This document shows, in pieces, positions 7,147 through 11,882 of a stretch of 11,882 nucleotides of DNA. The stretch covers positions 1 to 11,882 of the forward strand of contig JAYVXB010000669.1 of the NCBI GenBank assembly GCA_043785585.1. Reading direction: 5' to 3'. Origin of the DNA: JBBQXV01 sp043785585 (GTDB taxonomy: Bacteria > Myxococcota_A > Polyangia > Polyangiales > Polyangiaceae). The translations under genes were made by a program, and so were the position numbers. The notes below the pieces were generated by a model. The model had not been told where the DNA came from and searched no databases. It was given only the letters and a program-made list of their open reading frames with translations. Position 1 is the stretch's first letter. Each line of letters starts with the position of its first letter.

Positions 7147-7590
7147 CTACGCCGCGGCGACGAGCGTTCGCACGATGAGCCCCATGAGCACCAGCGTCGC
7201 GAGCGCACCGGCGACGAACGAGATCGTGCGCCACGGCTGCTTGCCACCGAGGTACGCGAACGCATGCGCGACGCGCGCGACCGCAAAGACGCCGAAGACG
7301 ATCGCCGCGGTCATCACCGGCGCGCCCGAGAGCACGTAGACGAGGCCGAGGATCGCGAACGGGACGATGTTCGCCATCGCGTTGGCGTGCGCGCGAAGCA
7401 CGCGCGCGACCTCCGGCGGCTCGATCTCGATGAGCTTGTTGGCGCCGCGCGCATCTTCTTGGTTGGGCGTTGCCTTCGCCTTGCCGCGGACGGCGCCGCT
7501 GTAAGCCCACAGAAACAGCATGTCGACCGAGAGGACGAGGATCGTGACGGCGTAGGCGATGAACGACGGATTCGCGACGAGATTGGTCAT
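7147..7590 (-). CDS. MAPEG family integral membrane protein
   Basis: A 147-residue inner-membrane protein of the MAPEG family (membrane-associated proteins in eicosanoid and glutathione metabolism, PF01124). It has about four hydrophobic helices: residues about 10-30, 72-88, 91-112 and 122-143. The family hallmark is 'RVLRAHANAMANIVPFAIL' (64-82), matching the 'RaxRAHxNxxEn' region that in glutathione-transferase members contributes to glutathione binding; here the usual Glu is Ala (HANAMAN), so catalytic activity is uncertain. Between helices 1 and 2 is a charged, Asn/Gln-rich cytoplasmic loop (35-60). Bacterial MAPEG proteins are mostly uncharacterised, with possible glutathione-linked detoxification. 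ATG 7590 is supported by a strong Shine-Dalgarno eight bases upstream. It is divergent from the sigma-factor gene, separated by 58 bp. Confidence 0.
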   Translation of the reverse strand: MTNLVANPSFIAYAVTILVLSVDMLFLWAYSGAVRGKAKATPNQEDARGANKLIEIEPPEVARVLRAHANAMANIVPFAILGLVYVLSGAPVMTAAIVFGVFAVARVAHAFAYLGGKQPWRTISFVAGALATLVLMGLIVRTLVAAA

Positions 7591-7597
7591 CGGGGTA

Positions 7598-7605
7598 TTC
7601 CTTCC
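7598..7605 (-). promoter_or_regulatory. Ribosome-binding site for the MAPEG gene
   Basis: GGAAGGAA on the minus strand (AAGGA core) lies about eight bases before ATG 7590. It is the best-placed Shine-Dalgarno in the window and fixes this start. It contrasts with the neighbouring divergent sigma gene, which has none. Confidence 0.
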
Positions 7606-7636
7606 AGCGCATCAGTCTCTCGACCCGCGGTTCCGT

Positions 7637-7642
7637 TACACT
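7637..7642 (+). promoter_or_regulatory. -10-like hexamer (TACACT) giving a leaderless sigma-factor start
   Basis: TACACT ends exactly six bases before GTG 7649, where transcription would be expected to begin. No Shine-Dalgarno precedes the GTG. The context GTTACACTC is nearly the same as GTTACAACTC upstream of the gene at 3619. No matching -35 is seen at 16-18 bases. A leaderless mRNA is inferred. Confidence 0.
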
Positions 7643-7648
7643 CGCGCC

Positions 7649-8272
7649 GTGAACGAGATCGCGAAACCCGACGACGCCGCGCTTTGTGCGCAGCTCCGGG
7701 CCGGCGACGAGACCGCGTTTCGCGCCCTGGTGAAGGAGCTCCACTCGGCGCTGGTGCGGGTCGCGCTCGCGTTCGTCGGATCGCACGCGGCCGCGGAGGA
7801 GGTCGTCCAGGACACGTGGATGGCGGTCATCGCCGGGCTCGATCAGTTCGAAGGGCGCTCGAGCCTACGGACGTGGATCGGCCGCATCTTGGTCAATCGC
7901 GCGAAGACCCGCGGCGTGCGCGATCGGCGCGCGGTCCCCTTCTCGGCGCTCACCCCCGAGGACGAAGAGCCTGTCGAGCCCGAGCGCTTCATCGCGGCCG
8001 GATTCTGGGGCGTGCCTCCGCACCGCTGGGACGACGCGCCGGAGCAGCTCGTCTTGCGCAAGGAAGCGCGCGCGCACATCGAGCGCGAGCTCGAGTCGCT
8101 CCCCGCGGCGCAGCGCACGGTCGTGACGCTCCGCGACCTCGAAGGCTGGAGCTCGGAGGAGGTCTGTAACGTTTTGGAGCTTGCCGAGACCAATCAGCGC
8201 GTCCTCTTGCACCGCGGACGGACGCGGCTCCGCGCAGCGCTCGAGCGCTATCATTCGGGAAAGAGCCTCTAG
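7649..8272 (+). CDS. RNA polymerase ECF-type sigma factor
   Basis: A 207-residue sigma-70 family protein of the extracytoplasmic-function type. Region 2 spans about residues 24-92 ('FRALVKELHSALVRVALAFV', 'AEEVVQDTWMAV' for -10 recognition, then 'FEGRSSLRTWIGRILVNRAK'). Region 4 spans about 143-198, with 'LPAAQRTVVTLRDLEGWSSE' and the helix-turn-helix around 'EVCNVLELAETNQRVLLHRG'. The linker (about 95-140) is longer than usual and contains 'GFWGVPPHRWDDAPEQL', a feature I recall from an ECF subgroup partnered by small zinc-binding anti-sigma factors. The start is GTG 7649 rather than an ATG at 7559, because the extra N-terminal residues would run antisense through the MAPEG start and resemble nothing. 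Its own promoter appears to be immediately upstream. The next gene begins one base after the stop and encodes the likely anti-sigma factor. The target regulon is not visible here. Confidence 0.
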   Translation: MNEIAKPDDAALCAQLRAGDETAFRALVKELHSALVRVALAFVGSHAAAEEVVQDTWMAVIAGLDQFEGRSSLRTWIGRILVNRAKTRGVRDRRAVPFSALTPEDEEPVEPERFIAAGFWGVPPHRWDDAPEQLVLRKEARAHIERELESLPAAQRTVVTLRDLEGWSSEEVCNVLELAETNQRVLLHRGRTRLRAALERYHSGKSL

Positions 8273-8521
8273 ATGTTCTCCTGCCGCGACGCCACGAACC
8301 TGATGACGGAAGAGCGCGAGGGGCGACTCTCGGGTGGGACGCGCTTCAAGTACGTCTGTCACATGCTCATCTGCGGGCACTGCAAAGCGTTCCGGCGGCA
8401 GCTCGTCCAGACGATCGACATCGTGAAAGAGATCCCGCGCGAAGAGATCCCGGCGAAGACCGAGGACGAGATCGTCGCCGCGTTTCGGGCGCGAGCTAAC
8501 CGCGGTGAGCCACCGCGCTGA
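8273..8521 (+). CDS. Small zinc-finger (ZAS/zf-HC2) anti-sigma factor
   Basis: An 82-residue protein whose first half has the zinc-binding anti-sigma signature: Cys4, then His30-x3-Cys34-x2-Cys37, between 'LMTEEREGRLSGG' and 'CKAFRRQL'. In ZAS proteins these residues bind zinc and the helices sequester the sigma factor; in redox-sensing members such as RsrA, thiol oxidation releases it. Extra Cys29 and His36 lie beside the core ligands and could take part in sensing. There is no transmembrane helix, so unlike many ECF anti-sigma factors it should be cytoplasmic. The ATG directly abuts the sigma stop codon (TAG ATG), implying translational coupling and balanced amounts. Its last 26 bases overlap the 3' end of the convergent kinase-tail gene. 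Family call is strong; the signal is unknown. Confidence 0.
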   Translation: MFSCRDATNLMTEEREGRLSGGTRFKYVCHMLICGHCKAFRRQLVQTIDIVKEIPREEIPAKTEDEIVAAFRARANRGEPPR

Positions 8522-8765
8522 CGCCGCCGGCGACGATCGCGACCATCATCACGAAGAGCACGAACGTGATGAGGAACGGGTGGCGATCGAGCATGCGGCT
8601 CCACTCGCCGTTCATGCGCTTCATGAACGTGATGTGGCACTGGATCGGAATGCGTCCTTCGGCTCGCCTCGTGAGGCGATCGAGCATCTCGTTCACCGAT
8701 TGGTAGCGATTCGATGGATGCTTCGCGACGCCCTTCCGCACATACCAACTCAGATCCATCGGCAC
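8496..8765 (-). CDS. Orphan C-terminal tail of a Hanks-type Ser/Thr kinase, with membrane helix
   Basis: An 89-residue product. Residues 5-30 ('LSWYVRKGVAKHPSNRYQSV', 'NEML') look like the last helices of a Ser/Thr kinase domain (subdomain XI, with the conserved Arg at R20 in 'KHPSNRYQS'). Then come a juxtamembrane stretch 'EGRIPIQCHITFMKRMNGEW' and one transmembrane helix (about 63-85). I recall similar juxtamembrane tails on myxobacterial kinases. ATP-binding and catalytic subdomains are absent. In-frame sequence upstream has no ATG, GTG or TTG before a TAG about 195 bases away, and it does not look like kinase. The start is GTG 8765 (ATG 8759 possible). Third positions are strongly G/C, so the frame looks coding. 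It is either a decayed remnant of a deleted kinase or a small membrane protein derived from one. Overlaps the anti-sigma gene by 26 bp, tail to tail. Confidence 0.
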   Translation of the reverse strand: MPMDLSWYVRKGVAKHPSNRYQSVNEMLDRLTRRAEGRIPIQCHITFMKRMNGEWSRMLDRHPFLITFVLFVMMVAIVAGGVSAVAHRG

Positions 8766-8786
8766 GTTCGCCTGCTGCGGGCGATC

Positions 8787-9008
8787 GTGTCGTCGTTCTT
8801 GTACGCGCTCGCGGGGCTCTTCTGCAGCCTCGAGCTCCGCGACGGTCGACCGGTGCTCGGATTCACCGACGACGCATGGCCGTCTCCCGCTTCCAGCTCG
8901 CGCGGGAACGCGAAGCTCGCGCTCGTCGCGATCGCCGTTGCGCTCGTCGTCGCGGCGCTGCTATCGCCATTTCTGTGGGACGCTTACCAAGAGCTGCGGC
9001 GGCGTTGA
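8787..9008 (+). CDS. Probable small two-helix membrane protein, unknown function
   Basis: A 73-residue reading frame from GTG 8787. It has a short hydrophobic N-terminus (residues 2-15), a polar middle with 'RDGRPVLGFTDDAWPSP', a clear transmembrane helix (about 42-64, 'KLALVAIAVALVVAALLSPF') and a charged end 'DAYQELRRR'. About four fifths of the codons end in G or C, and this drops upstream of about 8765, where the frame becomes antisense to the kinase-tail gene; this supports a start near 8787. TTG 8799 or ATG 8718 are alternatives. No good ribosome-binding site is visible. It lies 47 bp before the MATE gene and could be co-transcribed. No family recognised; the coding call rests on composition and the helix. 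Confidence 0.
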   Translation: MSSFLYALAGLFCSLELRDGRPVLGFTDDAWPSPASSSRGNAKLALVAIAVALVVAALLSPFLWDAYQELRRR

Positions 9009-9055
9009 CGGCGTCGACGTCAGCTTCCTGATCGCGCGAACGTCCCTCCGCCCGC

Positions 9056-10453
9056 ATGACGACCGACTCGACGACCGTTTGGGCCACCCTTCGCGAAGCG
9101 GTCCGCGGCACGAAGCAGGATCTCACCGCGATCCCGATACGGCGCGCGATCGTTCTCCTCGCCGTGCCGACGGTCCTCGAGATGTCGATGGAGTCGATCC
9201 TCACGATCGTCGACATCTTCTTCGTCTCGAAGCTCGGGTCCGACGCGGTCGCGACGGTGGGGCTCACCGAGTCCATGCTCTCGCCGACGTACGCCCTCGC
9301 GATGGGGCTCTCCGCGGGCGCGACCGCGATCATCTCGCGACGCGCGGGGGAGAAAGACTTGGACGGCGCCGCGATCGCTGCGGTCCAAGTGATCATCGTC
9401 GCGATCGCGATCGCCGCGCTCTTGGGGATCGCCGGCGTCCTCGCGTCGCCCAGCCTCCTCGCGCTCATGGGCGCAGACCCAGGCATCGTCGCGACGGGCT
9501 CGACCTACACGGCGGTGATGCTCGGCGGGAGCGTCACCATTTTCCTCCTCTTCGTCGTCAACGCCGTCTTTCGCAGCGTCGGCGACGCGGCGATCGCGAT
9601 GCGATCGCTCTGGCTCGCCAACATCGTCAACATGATCGTCGCGCCGTGCCTCATCTTCGGCGTCGGGCCGATACCTCGGATGGGCGTCCTCGGCGCCGCA
9701 ATCGCGACCACGCTCAGTCGCGCGCTCGGCGTCGGGTACCAGCTCTTCGTCCTCGCGCGCGGGCGCGGCCACCTCGCGATCCTGCGTCGGCATCTCGCGC
9801 TGCGTCTCGGTCTCATCGCCGAAATCACCAAGGTCGGGACCCCCGCTGCGGGCCAGGTTCTGATCGAGACGGCGAGTTGGCTCGGCCTCGTCCGGATCAT
9901 CTCGACGTACGGCAGCGCCGCGCTCGCCGGGTACACGATCGCGATGCGCATCGCGATCTTCGCGCTCCTTCCCTCGTGGGGGATCGCGCAGGCCGCCGCG
10001 GCGCTCGTCGGGCAAAACCTCGGCGCAGGTGAGCCCGATCGCGCGCGGCGATCGGTGTGGACGATCGCGCGGTACAACGTCCTCTTCCTCGCGCCGATCG
10101 CGCTCGTCTTCGTGATCGCACCGGGCACGCTCGTCGCGTTCTTCACCGGCGATCCTGCCGTCGGCGCGTACGCCGCAGACTGCCTGCGGATCGTCGCGAT
10201 CGGCTTCGTCATGTTCGCGTTCGGCATGGTCGCCGTGCAGGCGTTCAACGGCGCGGGCGACACCACGACGCCGATGCTCGTCAACCTCGCGAGCTTCTGG
10301 TTCTTCAAGTTGCCGTGCGCGTTCGTCCTCGCAAAGGTCGTCGGCATGGGCCCGCGCGGCGTCTTTCTCTCGATCACCATCGCCTACACGGTGCAGAGCG
10401 TCACCGCAGGCGCACTCTTTCATCGCGGGCGATGGCAGAAGACCAAAGTCTGA
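9056..10453 (+). CDS. MATE family multidrug/cation efflux transporter
   Basis: A 465-residue polytopic inner-membrane protein of normal length for the MATE family (NorM/DinF-like), expected to have twelve helices in two homologous halves. The first half opens at about residue 28 ('PIRRAIVLLAVPTVLEM', 'DIFFVSKLGSDAVATVGL') and contains 'VFRSVGDAAIAM' (171-182). The second half starts near 255 ('EITKVGTPAAGQVLIE') and contains the conserved loop 'QNLGAGEPDRA' (320-330) and 'AFNGAGDTTTPM' (396-407), the counterpart of the first-half RSVGD motif. Family knowledge: export of cationic drugs or metabolites in exchange for Na+ or H+; substrate and ion cannot be told from sequence. ATG 9056 precedes an amphipathic N-terminus and has no visible Shine-Dalgarno. 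No adjacent TetR or MarR regulator is present. Followed two bases after the stop by an inverted repeat. Confidence 0.
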   Translation: MTTDSTTVWATLREAVRGTKQDLTAIPIRRAIVLLAVPTVLEMSMESILTIVDIFFVSKLGSDAVATVGLTESMLSPTYALAMGLSAGATAIISRRAGEKDLDGAAIAAVQVIIVAIAIAALLGIAGVLASPSLLALMGADPGIVATGSTYTAVMLGGSVTIFLLFVVNAVFRSVGDAAIAMRSLWLANIVNMIVAPCLIFGVGPIPRMGVLGAAIATTLSRALGVGYQLFVLARGRGHLAILRRHLALRLGLIAEITKVGTPAAGQVLIETASWLGLVRIISTYGSAALAGYTIAMRIAIFALLPSWGIAQAAAALVGQNLGAGEPDRARRSVWTIARYNVLFLAPIALVFVIAPGTLVAFFTGDPAVGAYAADCLRIVAIGFVMFAFGMVAVQAFNGAGDTTTPMLVNLASFWFFKLPCAFVLAKVVGMGPRGVFLSITIAYTVQSVTAGALFHRGRWQKTKV

Positions 10454-10454
10454 G

Positions 10455-10473
10455 GTGTACGCATCGCGTACAC
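10455..10473. repeat. Perfect inverted repeat after the MATE gene (8-bp arms, 3-bp loop)
   Basis: GTGTACGC and GCGTACAC flank ATC, starting two bases after the MATE stop codon. As RNA this folds into an 8-bp hairpin, so it may end or stabilise the transporter mRNA; no U-run follows. As DNA it could be an operator for the lipoprotein gene 109 bp downstream. The remainder of the gap to 10581 shows no clear promoter. Confidence 0.
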
Positions 10474-10581
10474 GTCCATCGACTCCGGACAGTGTCGAAC
10501 TTTCCACCGCAGGAATCGCAGGGCAAAACGCGTCAATCCGGCGAGCGAACGCGGAGCGATTCTTGCGAAGCGCGTGCCGCA

Positions 10582-11882
10582 ATGAAGCTCGGTCTCCTCC
10601 CTTATCTCGCAGCGGTCACGACGGCTTGCACGTTCGCGGCGTGCGGCGGCTCCACCACCAGCAGCAACAACGCGGCCCCGACGAACGACGCGGGCTCAAC
10701 CACCGACGAGGGCGGCGCCAACGGCGACGATGGCGGCACGCCCGACGCGATGGACGAGGCGCCCCCGGCCGTCGACCACGGAAAGCCGAGCACGACGTAC
10801 CCCGCGTTCAAAGCGGACATGCCGCAGCTGAACAAGAACGCCGGCAACATTCTGACCGCGCCGATCATCGTCCCGATCACCTGGGAGACCGATGCGAACG
10901 CCGCGCGACTCGACTCGTTCGCCGATCAAATCGGTGCGACGACGTATTGGAAGAAGATCGTGAGCGAGTACGGCGTCGGTGTCGCGACGGTCGGCCAGCA
11001 CGTGCACATCCCGGTGAACGCGCAGAACCCGCTTCCGGCGACGATGTCGACCGACGAGCTCGAGTCGATGGTGGACCAGAGCGTCGGAACGACCGGTTGG
11101 CCCGCGGCAACGGCACAGACGATCTTCATCGTCTTCCCGCATCCGAGCATCGCCGTCACCGCGGGCGGCAGCCCCGCGTGCACGGTCTTCGGCGGCTACC
11201 ACACCGTCACGCAGCAAGGCGGGCACATCTACGCGCTGGCGCTCCCCTGCAGCGGCGGCGCTGGCGCACTCACGAACGCGACGGTGAGCGGGAGCCACGA
11301 GCTCGCGGAAGCAGCGACCGATCCCTTCCCCGGCAGCGGGTACTCGAACTTCGACAGCGATCACATCTCGTGGTCGTTCTTCAATCGCTTCCAGCCCGAG
11401 AACGGCGACGATTGCGAGTTCTATTCGGACTCGAGCTACAGGGAGCTGGCGCCGTTCGATTTCGAAGTGCAGCGCTCCTGGTCGAACGCGGCCTCAGCGG
11501 GCGGACACAACCCGTGCGTGCCCGCGACCGCCGGCGCGTACTTCGGCGTGACGCCAACCGCGCTCGAGACGGTCTCGTACACCGGTCGTTCGGGCACCAT
11601 CATGACCAAGGGGATCAACATCCCCGTCGGCATGACCAAGACGTTCCCCGTCGGCTTCTTCAGCGACGGACCGATGAGCGGAGCTTGGTCGATTCGCGTC
11701 GCCGAGGGGTTCACGCCGGGTGTCGGTGGGCCGGCGGCGAATCACCTCAGCGTGAGCGTCGACAAGACGTCCGGACAGAACGGCGAGATCGCGTACGTCA
11801 CCGTGACGGTCAACAAGGCGGGCTCGACGATCAGCAACCGCACCTTCGCCAAGGCGAACTACATCACGTTGCTGTCGTCGCT
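10582..11882 (+). CDS. Secreted lipoprotein with HExxE/TDP putative metallopeptidase motif (partial)
   Basis: The 5' 433 codons of a gene that runs off the window. The signal peptide (1-20) leads to Cys21 in 'FAACGG', an imperfect lipobox; Cys16 is a second candidate. A Gly/Asp/Thr/Asn-rich linker (about 22-65) follows, as in surface lipoproteins. The main domain (about 85-313) starts with 'ILTAPIIVPITWETDA', continues with 'TIFIVFPHP' and 'FGGYHTV', and contains SHELAEAATDP, with H239, E240, E243 and D247, then 'VQRSWSNA' with W300 and a closing Cys312. I recall this HExxE-x2-TDP plus WSN pattern in uncharacterised secreted bacterial proteins; zinc binding and peptidase activity are inferred and unproven, and no HExxH is present. 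From about 316 the sequence looks beta-rich and may form an attachment or carbohydrate-binding-like domain. ATG 10582 is supported by the signal peptide; no Shine-Dalgarno is evident. Confidence 0.
   Translation, partial: MKLGLLPYLAAVTTACTFAACGGSTTSSNNAAPTNDAGSTTDEGGANGDDGGTPDAMDEAPPAVDHGKPSTTYPAFKADMPQLNKNAGNILTAPIIVPITWETDANAARLDSFADQIGATTYWKKIVSEYGVGVATVGQHVHIPVNAQNPLPATMSTDELESMVDQSVGTTGWPAATAQTIFIVFPHPSIAVTAGGSPACTVFGGYHTVTQQGGHIYALALPCSGGAGALTNATVSGSHELAEAATDPFPGSGYSNFDSDHISWSFFNRFQPENGDDCEFYSDSSYRELAPFDFEVQRSWSNAASAGGHNPCVPATAGAYFGVTPTALETVSYTGRSGTIMTKGINIPVGMTKTFPVGFFSDGPMSGAWSIRVAEGFTPGVGGPAANHLSVSVDKTSGQNGEIAYVTVTVNKAGSTISNRTFAKANYITLLSS

Noticed and set aside
7559..7648. Longer sigma-factor version from ATG 7559
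   Set aside because: The added residues are antisense to the MAPEG start and ribosome-binding site and do not match sigma factors. GTG 7649 gives the expected length.
8766..8960. In-frame upstream part of the kinase tail as a longer coding region
   Set aside because: No ATG, GTG or TTG occurs between the in-frame TAG and GTG 8765. The translation is charged and unlike a kinase, and the opposite strand has the better codon pattern.
10497..10502. GAACTT as an extracytoplasmic sigma -35 element upstream of the last lipoprotein
   Set aside because: It matches the E. coli sigma-E -35, but no matching -10 lies 16-17 bases downstream.
1..11882. tRNA, rRNA, CRISPR arrays, insertion sequences or prophage genes
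   Set aside because: No transposase or integrase motif, regularly spaced repeat array, or structural RNA signature was seen by eye.

Overview
The window is a GC-rich bacterial chromosome segment with very GC-biased third codon positions. Gene content points to Myxococcota, probably the Polyangiales side. The signs are lipoproteins of the 'C-N-x-x-L-G-I-D' type, Asp/Gly/Thr-rich lipoprotein linkers, an orphan piece of a Hanks-type kinase, and a MoxR/DUF4129/DUF4350 cluster. This assignment is inference from style and families; no marker gene is present.

Layout. (1) 51-737 (+): a Cys-rich lipoprotein built from two copies of an eight-cysteine module. It converges on (2) 778-3564 (-), a large lipoprotein joining a YncE-like propeller to a phosphoesterase domain; a short hairpin lies between their stops. 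(3) 3619-7142 (+): a tight three-gene operon. It encodes a membrane protein fusing DUF4129-like and DUF4350-like parts, a MoxR AAA+ ATPase (4-bp GTGA overlap), and a single-HKD phospholipase D-like protein (3-bp gap). It diverges from gene 2 across only 54 bp. (4) 7147-7590 (-): a MAPEG-family membrane protein, convergent with the PLD-like gene and divergent from (5). (5) 7649-8521 (+): an ECF sigma factor followed with no gap by a small zinc-binding anti-sigma factor. (6) 8496-8765 (-): an 89-residue protein resembling only the C-terminal tail of a Ser/Thr kinase, overlapping the anti-sigma gene tail to tail. (7) 8787-9008 (+): a probable small membrane protein. (8) 9056-10453 (+): a MATE efflux transporter followed by an inverted repeat. 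(9) 10582-window end (+): a secreted lipoprotein with an HExxE / TDP motif, cut by the window edge.

How the genes work together. Most products are envelope-associated: three lipoproteins, two transport or membrane enzymes, and a MoxR-type chaperone with a membrane partner. The sigma/anti-sigma pair is the only obvious regulator. No mobile element, CRISPR array, tRNA or rRNA was recognised. The parts most worth a second look are the DUF4129-DUF4350 fusion with MoxR and PLD, the orphan kinase tail, the duplicated Cys module, and start codons sitting at the expected transcription start of -10-like hexamers (possible leaderless mRNAs). None amounts to a demonstrated new system.
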